Below are positions 35,960 through 45,568 of a stretch of 64,000 bases of DNA, in pieces. The stretch covers positions 124,001-188,000 of the forward strand of contig JAMNXR010000001.1 of assembly GCA_023653055.1 (NCBI GenBank), read 5' to 3'. Within the stretch, counting starts at the first letter, position 1, and every line of letters begins with the position of its first letter. The DNA comes from Burkholderiaceae bacterium. GTDB lineage: Bacteria; Pseudomonadota; Gammaproteobacteria; Burkholderiales; Burkholderiaceae_B. The translations under genes and the position numbers were made by a program. The notes under the pieces were generated by a model that saw nothing but the letters and a program-made list of their open reading frames with translations, was not told the DNA's origin and ran no database searches.

Positions 35960-38047
35960 ATGATAATGCCAACTTTTGTAAGTAATAATAATGCGATCAG
36001 CCTCAATAATAATGCCTATAGACCAGATATTGATGGGCTGAGAGCCATTGCAGTGTTGCTTGTTATAGGATTTCACGCATCACCTAATTGGATAAAAAGC
36101 GGTTTTATTGGCGTAGATATATTTTTTGTTATTTCAGGCTATTTAATAACAAAAAATATCTTAGGAGATTTGAGTAAAGATAAATTTGAATTTATCGATT
36201 TTTATTCAAGACGAGCGAGAAGAATATTTCCAGCACTCATTTTGGTTTTGTTATTTAGTGGCTTAATAGGTTGGTTTTATTTATTAGGCCCTGAGTTTAA
36301 GCAACTAGGAAAACATATCGCAGGCGGCGCAATCTTTATTGAAAATATTTTATATTTTAATGAGGTTGGGTATTTTGATGCGGATGCTTACACAAAGCCT
36401 TTGTTAAATTTATGGTCTTTAGGAATAGAGGAGCAGTTTTATATTTTTTGGCCATTGTTTTTGTGGATATGTTGGAAAAAAAATATAAACATATACGTTA
36501 GCATTTTAATGCTAACAATCATTTCGTTTGGTCTTAATATTTACGAAACAACAAATCAGCACGAGGGTTCATACTATTTACCACAGACAAGATTTTGGGA
36601 GCTCGGTGCAGGAGCATTGTTAGCATGTTTCCAAAATAAAGAGTGGTTTAAAAACAAAAATTATACAAAAATCAAAAGTGATAATTGTTATACATTTGAT
36701 AATTTTAAGCTGCAAAACAAAACTAATATTAATAATATTATCTCATTGACCGGTGTTGCTCTAATAGCATTTGGTCTATTAATGATAAATACTAAAGTGA
36801 TTTTTCCAGGGTGGTGGGCGTTAGCGCCCGTTATAGGTACCGTATTGATAATACAGTCTGGAAAAGACGCATTGCTAAATGAGTATGTACTGTCAAATAA
36901 AATACTAGTTTATATAGGTTTAATAAGTTTCCCCTTGTATCTGTGGCATTGGGTACTTTTGAGTTTTGGAAAAATTATATATACAGAGGGTTATACATTT
37001 GGGGCTAGATTGCTACTCGTCGGAATTTCATTTTTATTTGCGTGGCTGACATATCAATTTATAGAAAAACCCATCAGATACGCACATAAAACAAAAATAA
37101 ATATAGAAATAGTTTATACACTGCTAGGTTTAGCATTAATGATGGGAATGGCAATTTATTTAAATAATGGATTTCCTGATCGTAATTTTGCCAAAAATTA
37201 TAGTGTTTTAGTATCAGCGTTTAATGACTGGAATTGGCAAGAGGGAATGTCTGAGAAAACGCTCAGTAATGGGAATAGTTACAACGTCACCGCAAATGAC
37301 GAAGTTGAAATTGCGTTTATAGGAGATTCTCATGTCCAACAGTTTGGTCCAAGAGTCGTTAAATTATTTAACGAAGGAAAGATAAAAAACTCTGCCTTTT
37401 ATACAATACCTGGATGTCCACCAATTCCCAATGTGTATGATGATAAACATCCACGGTGCAGAAGTTTTATTTCTGAAATTGAAATGTTGTTAAGTGAAAA
37501 TACCAACATAAAAACAATAATCATTGGAGCATGTTGGAATTGTTACTTTGAAACAGAAGCAAGTGAAATAGTTAATTATAATAATTTTAATTACTATTAT
37601 GAAGAAAATAATAGAAAATACTATTTTAGAGATAGTCCAAAAGAGGGCGTTATACAATCTAAAATTGCTTTAGAAAAATATATTTCAGAGTTATCAAAAA
37701 AATATAAGGTATATTTATTATTAGATAACCCGATGAATGATTTATTTGATCCAAGAACAATCATAGGTAATAGATTGCAATTAATTGACATTAGTGCGAT
37801 TAAGTCACATATTCCTTTATCTGCTATTCAGGACAATTTAAATAAGGAAATGAAATTGATCGCTAAAAGATCTGGGGCCTATTACTTGGATCAGTTAAAG
37901 TTTCTATGTCCTGACAATTTATGTATAAGGTTATATAACGGCGGTGTGCCCGTATACAATGATGATTCTCATTTGAGACCTGATTATGTCAGGAATGAAG
38001 TTAAAATATTTGACGAAATTGATATGAAACACTGGCATTTGAAATAA
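35960..38047 (+). CDS. OafA/YrhL-type acyltransferase with SGNH domain
   Basis: A 695-residue acyltransferase-3 protein: YRPDIDGLRAIAVLLVIGFH, GVDIFFVISGYLI, SRRARRIFPALILVLLF and LWSLGIEEQFYIFWPLF over the ten-helix region, then a periplasmic SGNH part with IAFIGDSHVQQF and a distal DDSHLRPDY. It is intact, unlike the paralogue at 28690. Such enzymes add acetyl or other acyl groups to sugars in the periplasm. It is markedly AT-rich, as are its right-hand neighbours, with AAT/AAA codon bias, a sign of different origin. ATG 35960 or 35966 may be used. Confidence 0.92.
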   Translation: MIMPTFVSNNNAISLNNNAYRPDIDGLRAIAVLLVIGFHASPNWIKSGFIGVDIFFVISGYLITKNILGDLSKDKFEFIDFYSRRARRIFPALILVLLFSGLIGWFYLLGPEFKQLGKHIAGGAIFIENILYFNEVGYFDADAYTKPLLNLWSLGIEEQFYIFWPLFLWICWKKNINIYVSILMLTIISFGLNIYETTNQHEGSYYLPQTRFWELGAGALLACFQNKEWFKNKNYTKIKSDNCYTFDNFKLQNKTNINNIISLTGVALIAFGLLMINTKVIFPGWWALAPVIGTVLIIQSGKDALLNEYVLSNKILVYIGLISFPLYLWHWVLLSFGKIIYTEGYTFGARLLLVGISFLFAWLTYQFIEKPIRYAHKTKINIEIVYTLLGLALMMGMAIYLNNGFPDRNFAKNYSVLVSAFNDWNWQEGMSEKTLSNGNSYNVTANDEVEIAFIGDSHVQQFGPRVVKLFNEGKIKNSAFYTIPGCPPIPNVYDDKHPRCRSFISEIEMLLSENTNIKTIIIGACWNCYFETEASEIVNYNNFNYYYEENNRKYYFRDSPKEGVIQSKIALEKYISELSKKYKVYLLLDNPMNDLFDPRTIIGNRLQLIDISAIKSHIPLSAIQDNLNKEMKLIAKRSGAYYLDQLKFLCPDNLCIRLYNGGVPVYNDDSHLRPDYVRNEVKIFDEIDMKHWHLK

Positions 38048-38394
38048 AAATTATTTTCATAAAATATTAATATCAAAATAAAAATTATTACTATTGGTCG
38101 AATAATTCAATAATGCCAAGGTTCTCATTAATGAGTTGTTGAGATTAATCTTATTCTGTGTAAGAAAAAATGTTAAGAACTTAAATGAAATAATAAAATT
38201 AAAAAACTTTTAACAAATGATTGTTAAAATAGTAGCGAATTTCAGGGTAGCATTTCGAAAGTTTACTGAAATAAATGAATACTTCTTTATCGAATTAAAA
38301 TTTAAGAAGAAGAATTAATCTAGCACGAGTGACTTAATTTAATTGAATTATCAATTCTAATATAAAAAATAAAAATCTAAATACAAATTTAAAA
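38048..38394. other. AT-rich intergenic region, 347 bp, no gene seen
   Basis: No plausible frame. It contains an inverted repeat TTTTAACA-6 bases-TGTTAAAA at 38208-38229 and the 12-base palindrome CTCATTAATGAG. Neither is a typical terminator, and in so AT-rich a stretch both could be chance. It may hold a promoter for the gene at 38395. Confidence 0.5.
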
Positions 38395-40344
38395 ATGAAT
38401 AACTTACGTGAAAGATTTATTTTAAGTATTTGTATTTTAGCCTTGATTATATTGGTGATAACAGAACTATTGAGTTTTTATAATTTAATCGATAGTAAAA
38501 TTATAAAGATAACTTGGATAACTATAACAATTCTTTTGATTATAAAAGTAGGATATTACGTAAAAGAAAACAAAAAAAATATAAAAGAAAAAATAAAATT
38601 AAATTTTAATAAGTTAAATAGTCAAGGATATTTATATTTTTATTTGAGCTATATACTTATTGTCATCCTCATAACTGCCATTCTTGCATGGTATTCACCA
38701 CCAAACACCTTTGATTCAATGACGTATCACATGAGCCGTGTGATGCACTGGATACAAAACAGAAACGTAGACTTCTACCCAACATCAATACTTAGACAAT
38801 TATTTTCAAGTCCATGGTCAGAGTACGCCATTCTTCATCTGCAATTACTAAGCAATTCAGACAGGTATGCAAATTATGTTCAATGGTTGAGTATGGTAAG
38901 TTCACTGATAGGAGTCTCACTAATAGCAAAACAACTAGGAGCTTCTATAAAAGGGCAGATATACGCAGCCGTTATGTGTACCGCAATACCGATGGGCATA
39001 TTGCAAAGTACATCAACTCAAACAGATTATGTAGTAGCACTTTGGATAATATGTTTCGTACACTTTTGTTTACGAATAAATATAAAAATTGATTTGATAA
39101 GTACATTGGGAGCAGGAGTATCACTTGGCCTCGCTCTTTTAACAAAACCAACTGCTTATATATTTACCTTACCATTTTTGATATGGCTTTTAGCATCACA
39201 AATAAGAAATCTAAGTATTAATAAAGTAATTTTGCTTGGCCTAATCCCAATTTTAGTAATGATAATAAATGGTAGCCATTATTATAGAAGCTATAAATTA
39301 GTAGGTTCACCATTAGGTCAAACAACGGAGGTAGGTAATTATTCGTATGCAAATGAAATAATAAAACCAAATTTAGTGATTTCAAATTTAGTTCGAAACG
39401 TGGGATTACACCTCGAAACAGGGACTAAACTAGACAATAAATTCGAAAAAATAATTTCAAAAATTCATGAGTATATTATTACAAATATCAATGATCCTAA
39501 AATATCATGGCCAGAATACGGTTTTAAAATACAAGGGTTAATGCATCATGAGGATTATGCGGGTAATTTCTTACACGTTCTTTTAATAATATTAGGATTA
39601 GGTCTTTATTTAATATTTTTAAACAAGAATAAAACAATTAGTTTATATATATTATGTACACTAGGCGCTTACTTAATATTTTGTAGTTATTTAAGGTGGC
39701 AGCCTTGGCATAGTCGTTTACATTTACCCCTATTTATTTTATCTACTCCGTTTTTAGGCGTAGTGATTGAGAAGTTTCAATATTATAAAATAAAAGATGT
39801 AATTGTCATTAAATTTCCTTACGTGGTAAAGACTTTTCCATTATTAACTAATTTATTTGCTAAATTGGAGTTAATACGAATTGGAAATATTATGCTTTGT
39901 GCCTCAATATTATGGTCAATCTCATTTTTAATTACATCATTAAATAAACCATTATATGGTCCAAAAAGTGTGATTATCACTCAAAGAGAAGATCAGTATT
40001 TTACTGGTAATAATATAATAAAAAAATCATATCAAGAAGTGGCGAATTATTTAAAAAATTCAAAGTGTAATTCAGTCGGATTATTAGGTTTTGGAAATGA
40101 TTGGGAATATGCTTTATGGGTTTTAATTAATGGTAATACAAGTGAGAAAAAACGTATAGAACATATTGAAGTAACTAACGCATCATTAAATTCTTATAAT
40201 GATGAGAAAATCAATTCAACATATTCGAATTTATGCGCATTTATTGTGCCAGCTTGGGCAACAACGAATCCCGTGATTCTTAGAGGTAAAAGTTTTTATA
40301 TTGTATTAAAAAATGAGGCATTGAAAATCTACATGCCCAAGTAA
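38395..40344 (+). CDS. Polytopic membrane protein, GT-C glycosyltransferase-like
   Basis: A 649-residue protein with about a dozen hydrophobic segments. The first large loop holds PPNTFDSMTYHMSRVMHWIQ, an acidic residue after helix 3, and PWSEYAILHLQLLS; both recall GT39/GT83-type membrane transferases. A late helix is followed by a soluble tail of about 120 residues (VGLLGFGNDWEYALWVLING). It could transfer a sugar from a polyprenyl carrier or act in polymerisation. Roughly a quarter to a third G+C by eye, among the lowest in the window. Confidence 0.62.
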   Translation: MNNLRERFILSICILALIILVITELLSFYNLIDSKIIKITWITITILLIIKVGYYVKENKKNIKEKIKLNFNKLNSQGYLYFYLSYILIVILITAILAWYSPPNTFDSMTYHMSRVMHWIQNRNVDFYPTSILRQLFSSPWSEYAILHLQLLSNSDRYANYVQWLSMVSSLIGVSLIAKQLGASIKGQIYAAVMCTAIPMGILQSTSTQTDYVVALWIICFVHFCLRINIKIDLISTLGAGVSLGLALLTKPTAYIFTLPFLIWLLASQIRNLSINKVILLGLIPILVMIINGSHYYRSYKLVGSPLGQTTEVGNYSYANEIIKPNLVISNLVRNVGLHLETGTKLDNKFEKIISKIHEYIITNINDPKISWPEYGFKIQGLMHHEDYAGNFLHVLLIILGLGLYLIFLNKNKTISLYILCTLGAYLIFCSYLRWQPWHSRLHLPLFILSTPFLGVVIEKFQYYKIKDVIVIKFPYVVKTFPLLTNLFAKLELIRIGNIMLCASILWSISFLITSLNKPLYGPKSVIITQREDQYFTGNNIIKKSYQEVANYLKNSKCNSVGLLGFGNDWEYALWVLINGNTSEKKRIEHIEVTNASLNSYNDEKINSTYSNLCAFIVPAWATTNPVILRGKSFYIVLKNEALKIYMPK

Positions 40345-40348
40345 ACAG

Positions 40349-41917
40349 TCAGTTGCAAGTATTATCATTTATCTCTATTAATGTAAATTTATTATTATTG
40401 AAAATTAATTGACCGCCCCCAATAGGACCGAATTGATTATAAAGATTTTCAAAACCAGGCGCTGGTGGATTTATTAAAAATAAAAACTTTGGTTTATATA
40501 ATTTAATAATTTTACAGCGCATCTCATCAGAAGCGTTTAAATCAAAAAAACTAACCATATCATTTGTTCTGGATACGACATCTTTGACCAAGGGAGCAGG
40601 AAGCATTGTTGCAATAACTTTTCCACTAAAGGCAGGAATGATCCACGAGGAATTTAAATCGGCAATGATGAGATCGTCATGACCGGTATACCTTTTCAAA
40701 AAAGTATATTCAGAGAACGTTATTTCATTAAAAATTGGACGACCAATTCGAATACTGTTTGCGATGGTTAAGGCGCGCTGAGTTGATTCCTTTAGCCAGG
40801 AAGCGTTGAATATAACCAAAAGAATTATAAAAATTAGTTGCGTCAATAAATAAATATTGCGATTGAAGTTTTTGAGCTTCAGCTCTTGCTTGAAAATGAG
40901 AATTGCAATAAAAATATTAACGATTATCAATATAAAAGATATAGATCTCCCGTATGCATATCTTTGAAAAAAGTAACCGTATAAGTAAATGCCAATTAAG
41001 ATAATTAATGAAAATAATAAAACACGGTTTTGTTTTTCGAAAATAATATTTAATATAATTGGAATAAAAATCAGTGATGGCCAAATATTATTTACAATAT
41101 TAGAATACAAATTAATATTTAAAGCATGATAGGTATTGCCACCTGAGAACATTAGATTGACAATTGAGAAAAAGGGCCAAAAACTTGCAAATATAAAAGT
41201 AAGGAAGAAAAGAAAAGTAAAACTAATAAGTGAAGAAATTCTTTTATCTGCAAGTGCTTGAGCTAACAAACCCGTGAATAAAAATATTGTGGTGAGAGGG
41301 TGAGATAAAATCGAAAAAGTGGTGATTGATAGCAATGGCAATAGTAGAATATTTCTAGACTGTTTCAATCTTAAAAAGTTAAGATAAAAACCAATAAAAG
41401 AAAGTCCCATTACGAAGGTAGATGGCAGTGGCAATACACTTAAGAAAATGTCGCTATTGAAAAAACCACTAAATTGCCAGGGGTTATCGCCATGCAAAAA
41501 TAATATCAATAAGACAGTATAAAAACAGATGTCTTTCTTATTTTTATTATCAATGGTTGAAATAAATAAATACAATCCCCCAAAAAAAAGACAGTAATTA
41601 ATAATGCTAAACAGCGCTAGACTGGTTATTTGGTCTAAACTGACCGCTAAGCCAGACAGTGCAACTATAAAGGTGTATGGATTTAAGAAAACATGGGGGT
41701 CTGTCGTTAAAAACTGTGGATGCCCAGGACTAAAGGGGTTGTTCATGAAGGCGCGTATATCTGAGGCGTGCTCCCAGAAATCATCAACCCAAATCCCATT
41801 TGTGGAATTAACTGAAATTTTGAATAGTAGAATGATGAAAAGTAAAAGCAGTCTATTCTTGATCAAATAATCAATAAATGATCGAGTCAAGATTTTAAAA
41901 CTAGGTAAAATATTCAT
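40349..41917 (-). CDS. Polytopic membrane protein, possible GT-C or polymerase
   Basis: From ATG 41917 the product has 522 residues (a TTG at 41962 would add 15). At least ten transmembrane helices are followed by a soluble C-terminal part (about 390-522). The first loop contains NGIWVDDFWEHASDIRAFMN, an acidic DD/E pattern typical of GT-C enzymes, and LTTDPHVFLNPYTFIVALSG. Very AT-rich like its neighbour; the two genes converge with 4 bp between stops. I cannot assign a family. Confidence 0.6.
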   Translation of the reverse strand: MNILPSFKILTRSFIDYLIKNRLLLLFIILLFKISVNSTNGIWVDDFWEHASDIRAFMNNPFSPGHPQFLTTDPHVFLNPYTFIVALSGLAVSLDQITSLALFSIINYCLFFGGLYLFISTIDNKNKKDICFYTVLLILFLHGDNPWQFSGFFNSDIFLSVLPLPSTFVMGLSFIGFYLNFLRLKQSRNILLLPLLSITTFSILSHPLTTIFLFTGLLAQALADKRISSLISFTFLFFLTFIFASFWPFFSIVNLMFSGGNTYHALNINLYSNIVNNIWPSLIFIPIILNIIFEKQNRVLLFSLIILIGIYLYGYFFQRYAYGRSISFILIIVNIFIAILIFKQELKLKNFNRNIYLLTQLIFIILLVIFNASWLKESTQRALTIANSIRIGRPIFNEITFSEYTFLKRYTGHDDLIIADLNSSWIIPAFSGKVIATMLPAPLVKDVVSRTNDMVSFFDLNASDEMRCKIIKLYKPKFLFLINPPAPGFENLYNQFGPIGGGQLIFNNNKFTLIEINDNTCN

Positions 41918-41967
41918 TTCATTTAAAAGCTTTAAATTAAACAGTTGTAATGCTTTTATCAAAAAAC

Positions 41968-41988
41968 AGAATGTAAAATTTACATTCT
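41968..41988. promoter_or_regulatory. Perfect 21-bp palindrome in a divergent promoter region
   Basis: AGAATGTAAA, one central A, then TTTACATTCT: ten-base arms without mismatch. It lies between the minus gene ending its frame at 41917 and the plus gene at 42071, so it could be an operator serving either. It is unlikely to be a terminator because both transcripts lead away from it. Confidence 0.35.
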
Positions 41989-42070
41989 AGTCACCAGTTA
42001 TACAGTCTACTGTTATGATTAATCAAACAACACTTTCTGAGGGTGCAGCGCACTCAAGTGCAAAATTAAT

Positions 42071-43501
42071 ATGAGTACATTTGAATCCGAAGCAATTGAA
42101 TATCGCTCAGAGCGACTTGAGTATTGGAACGATATTAATGCATGTGCTCCCCGAGCACTGTCAGATTATTATCGAAAAAAATTAGCATCAACCTATCGCC
42201 AATTAGTACCAGAAAATTTAAACGTTCTAGAGTTAGGCTGCGGTCAAGGGGATCTGCTTTTCGCCTTAAACCCAAGTCATGGAGTAGGTGTTGATTTTTC
42301 AAAGTCAGCTATTGATAAAGCGATTTCGCTTCACCCACAGATTGAATTTATTCTTGCAGATGCACAGAATGTAGACCTGGGTGAAAGAAGCTTTGATTAT
42401 ATTATCGTTTCAGAATTAGTGAACGATGTTTGGGATGTACAAACGCTGCTTGAATCGTTAAAAAAATACTGTACCCCAAGTACGCGCATAATCTTTAATT
42501 TTTACAGCCATCTCTGGAATATTCCTCTCGCGATTGCCAGCAAGATAGGAGTAGCTTCTCCAAAATTACCCCAAAATTGGCTAGCCCCTCAAGACATGAA
42601 AAATCTGCTTGAGATCTCTGGCTTTCAGCCGCTCAGACATTGGGCTGAAGTATTGATACCCATACGGATACCTTTCATTTCAGATTTTTCAAACCGTTAT
42701 TTAGCCAAAGTATTTCCCTTCCGTTTTTTATCTATGGCTAACTTCATGGTTGCTCGACCGCTTTTAGAGCCCAAAGTAACCACGCCCAGTGTCTCGGTCA
42801 TCGTTGCTGCACGAAATGAGTCCGGTCATATCAAAGAGCTCATCTCACGCATTCCAGAAATGGGACCAGGAACTGAAATCATTTTTGTCGAAGGACATTC
42901 TTCTGACAACACGTACGAAGTGATTGAAAAAGAAATTGCTGCCCACCCAAACAAACAATGCAAGCTGATCAGGCAACAAGGTAAAGGGAAGGGTGATGCG
43001 GTCAGAGCAGGTTTTGATCTTGCGAAAGGTGATGTGCTAATGATTTTGGACGCTGACATCACGGTACCACCTGAAGATTTACCACGATTTTATGCGCTAA
43101 TCGCTAATGGAGATGCAGAATTTGTCAATGGCGTTCGCTTAGTCTACCCAATGGAAGGTGACGCAATGCGTTTTGCCAATCTTATTGGAAATAAGTTTTT
43201 TTCCTGGGCGTTTAGCTGGCTACTTGGGCAATCCATTAGAGACACTCTGTGCGGAACAAAAGTGCTTTGGCGAGAAGACTATAAGCGGATTGCTGAAAAT
43301 AGATCTTATTTTGGTGACTTTGATCCATTTGGAGATTTCGATTTACTTTTTGGTGCGGCTCGGCTGAACCTTAAAATCCTTGAAGTGCCGATCCGCTATC
43401 GAGCGAGACGCTACGGAGAAACAAATATTTCGCGCTGGAAACACGGTTGGTTACTGCTAAGAATGGTAGCTTTCGCGGCACGACGGATCAAATTTATTTA
43501 A
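42071..43501 (+). CDS. Methyltransferase–GT2 glycosyltransferase fusion
   Basis: A 476-residue protein in two domains. Residues about 1-230 are a SAM methyltransferase (LNVLELGCGQGDLLFALNPS; SFDYIIVSELVNDVWDVQTL). Residues 241-476 are a GT2 (VSVIVAARNESGHIKELI, metal motif LDADI with D327/D329, then RDTLCGTKVLWREDY and YRARRYGETNISRW), resembling polyprenyl-phosphate glycosyltransferases without the membrane helices. It could couple methylation with transfer on the same glycan. GC content returns to intermediate here. The last bases overlap the convergent acyltransferase gene. Confidence 0.87.
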   Translation: MSTFESEAIEYRSERLEYWNDINACAPRALSDYYRKKLASTYRQLVPENLNVLELGCGQGDLLFALNPSHGVGVDFSKSAIDKAISLHPQIEFILADAQNVDLGERSFDYIIVSELVNDVWDVQTLLESLKKYCTPSTRIIFNFYSHLWNIPLAIASKIGVASPKLPQNWLAPQDMKNLLEISGFQPLRHWAEVLIPIRIPFISDFSNRYLAKVFPFRFLSMANFMVARPLLEPKVTTPSVSVIVAARNESGHIKELISRIPEMGPGTEIIFVEGHSSDNTYEVIEKEIAAHPNKQCKLIRQQGKGKGDAVRAGFDLAKGDVLMILDADITVPPEDLPRFYALIANGDAEFVNGVRLVYPMEGDAMRFANLIGNKFFSWAFSWLLGQSIRDTLCGTKVLWREDYKRIAENRSYFGDFDPFGDFDLLFGAARLNLKILEVPIRYRARRYGETNISRWKHGWLLLRMVAFAARRIKFI

Positions 43502-45522
43502 CGAAGGCTATGATCAATCATACTTTCTAGATCTTTTTTGAAATGCATGACGCCTTGAGAAGTTAAGTGATAGGTGTCCTCATAGAACATCACTCCGTCA
43601 ACGATGCTGTGACACAACGTTCCGTCGCATAACTTATGAGTTGGCGTGTAAAGACTGATACGTTGATTTGCTAGGTTATCGAATACTTGATTGATATGTT
43701 GAGTTTTTTGTTCAAACTCTTTTTGTGGCACTGTGACTTCCCCTTTAGATAAGCCAATCCACTCAACAACTCTTGTGTGTGGATTTCTAGGAAGGACAGG
43801 CCAGCCCTTGATAACCATCACGTTGGAGATCGAGGACAACACATCGAACGTATTAGGTAAATCTTCCGTTAGTACCTTTCTTGTTGATGCACGGGTGGCA
43901 ATTTCATCAGTCATATTTGTGAGAAATTCTTTATTGCCATAACCGGACCAAGCTGCAGCGATGACAATTAAGTCAGGTTTGAGTTGTCTGATGAGATCAA
44001 CAACTTCACCTTGAATGACACCGTCAGCACAGTATTTTTTACTATCTTCAAAAGTAAAAGAGCTTTTGCGAGCCTGAAGAATTGGTGGACAAGAGAGATG
44101 AGAAATATTAACAATCGCATAATTCTTTTCTTTTGCAATTGTTGCAAAAACAGGCAGTAAGGACACAACTGATGAATCACCCCACAGCACAATCGTCTTT
44201 TGTGGCTCATTTGCTGCGTAACGTTTACAAAACTGAAGGGCTGGAGAGTTGAATGCAAAACTATTCAAGCCCTCCGTACATAAAGTCTCGGGCGGAAAAT
44301 CAATTTTTACAAATGGTGCTGTTTGTGAGCTAGCTTTGACCACTAAACGGTTTTCTATCCCTTGCTTCAAGAACACCCAATACCCAACACCACCAAAAAT
44401 AAACATTGTTATTACTAGTGTGTTCAAAGCAAAGGATCTATTTTTATTATGATGCCGTATTGGTTTTTCAATAAAAACATAAGTCGCCCACGCTAAAAAA
44501 AATGATAGGGCAACAATAAATAAGCGAACAAAACCTGTTGGGGTTTGATTTTCTAAAATTCGCGCAAATGAAAGTAGTAGCCAGTGCCATAAGTAAAGTG
44601 GGTAGCTGATGAGGCCGATTCCAACCATGACTCTATTGGATAGAAATGTACGATTGAGCCATCCTGATGGGCCAGCAAGAACAATAAGTGCAGCACCTAA
44701 AACGGGAAAAAGAGCCCAAGCGCCAGGGAAAGCACGTTGTTTATTAATGAAAAACAGAGCACATAAAATTAAAAGAAATCCAATGATTGATAAACCATTG
44801 TTTGTGGTCTGTGAAAAAATTCTATTGTTTGTGACTGAATAACTTTGGCACCAATATGCAATCAAAGCGCCAATCAATAGCTCCCAAAATCTTGTGAGCG
44901 GTGAGTAAAACGCAGCAGTGAGGTCAACCGAAGTTTGATGTAAATTAAATGCAAATGAAAGACAACAAATAACAATAATTAGCCATTTGATATTTACGCC
45001 CTGTTTCCACGCAAATCCTAAAATCAAAGGCCAAAAAATATAAAACTGCTCTTCTACGCCTAAAGACCATAAATGAAGCAAAGGTTTTGTATCGACAGCA
45101 TTATCAAAATACCCACTCTCACCCCATAAGACAAGGTTTAACAAAAACCCTGCACTCGCTAACATATGCTTACCTAACTGCGCGTATTCATCTGCGAGCA
45201 GGACTAACCATCCTGCAATAAAACAAGATGCTAAAACAATCAAAAGAGCCGGGAATATGCGCAGAATTCGACGTTCATAAAAGCGACGAATGCTAAAGGT
45301 ATTTGTTGAAAGTTCTGAAAAAATAATCCCAGAAATTAAGTACCCTGAGATAACAAAAAAAATATCTACGCCGATAAAGCCACCAGGCAATCGTCCGGGG
45401 AATGCATGAAAAATCACCACAATTAATACAGCCAAGGCACGCAAACCATCAATGTCTGGGCGATACGTTTTGAAATCAGATTTGGCTGAAAATGGAGATA
45501 ATTCTTTGACTGTCATTCCCAC
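43498..45522 (-). CDS. OafA/YrhL-type acyltransferase with SGNH domain
   Basis: A 674-residue acyltransferase-3 protein: YRPDIDGLRALAVLIVVIFH, GVDIFFVISGYLISG, RRILRIFPALLIVLA and HLWSLGVEEQFYIFWPLILG, followed by an SGNH domain with IVLWGDSSVVSLL and late YEDTYHLTSQGV. It is a third member of the family, with intermediate GC unlike the AT-rich one at 35960. GTG 45522, with AGGA seven bases upstream, looks like the start; ATG 45516 is the alternative. Likely adds acyl groups to the glycan in the periplasm. Confidence 0.92.
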   Translation of the reverse strand: MGMTVKELSPFSAKSDFKTYRPDIDGLRALAVLIVVIFHAFPGRLPGGFIGVDIFFVISGYLISGIIFSELSTNTFSIRRFYERRILRIFPALLIVLASCFIAGWLVLLADEYAQLGKHMLASAGFLLNLVLWGESGYFDNAVDTKPLLHLWSLGVEEQFYIFWPLILGFAWKQGVNIKWLIIVICCLSFAFNLHQTSVDLTAAFYSPLTRFWELLIGALIAYWCQSYSVTNNRIFSQTTNNGLSIIGFLLILCALFFINKQRAFPGAWALFPVLGAALIVLAGPSGWLNRTFLSNRVMVGIGLISYPLYLWHWLLLSFARILENQTPTGFVRLFIVALSFFLAWATYVFIEKPIRHHNKNRSFALNTLVITMFIFGGVGYWVFLKQGIENRLVVKASSQTAPFVKIDFPPETLCTEGLNSFAFNSPALQFCKRYAANEPQKTIVLWGDSSVVSLLPVFATIAKEKNYAIVNISHLSCPPILQARKSSFTFEDSKKYCADGVIQGEVVDLIRQLKPDLIVIAAAWSGYGNKEFLTNMTDEIATRASTRKVLTEDLPNTFDVLSSISNVMVIKGWPVLPRNPHTRVVEWIGLSKGEVTVPQKEFEQKTQHINQVFDNLANQRISLYTPTHKLCDGTLCHSIVDGVMFYEDTYHLTSQGVMHFKKDLESMIDHSLR

Positions 45523-45568
45523 GATACATTCCTGTTAATACAGCCATAATTTCAGGTTATGTTCGCGC

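Noticed and set aside
38208-38229. TTTTAACA/TGTTAAAA inverted repeat as a terminator
   Set aside because: It lies 160 bp past the preceding stop, has no GC stem, and the DNA is so AT-rich that chance is likely.
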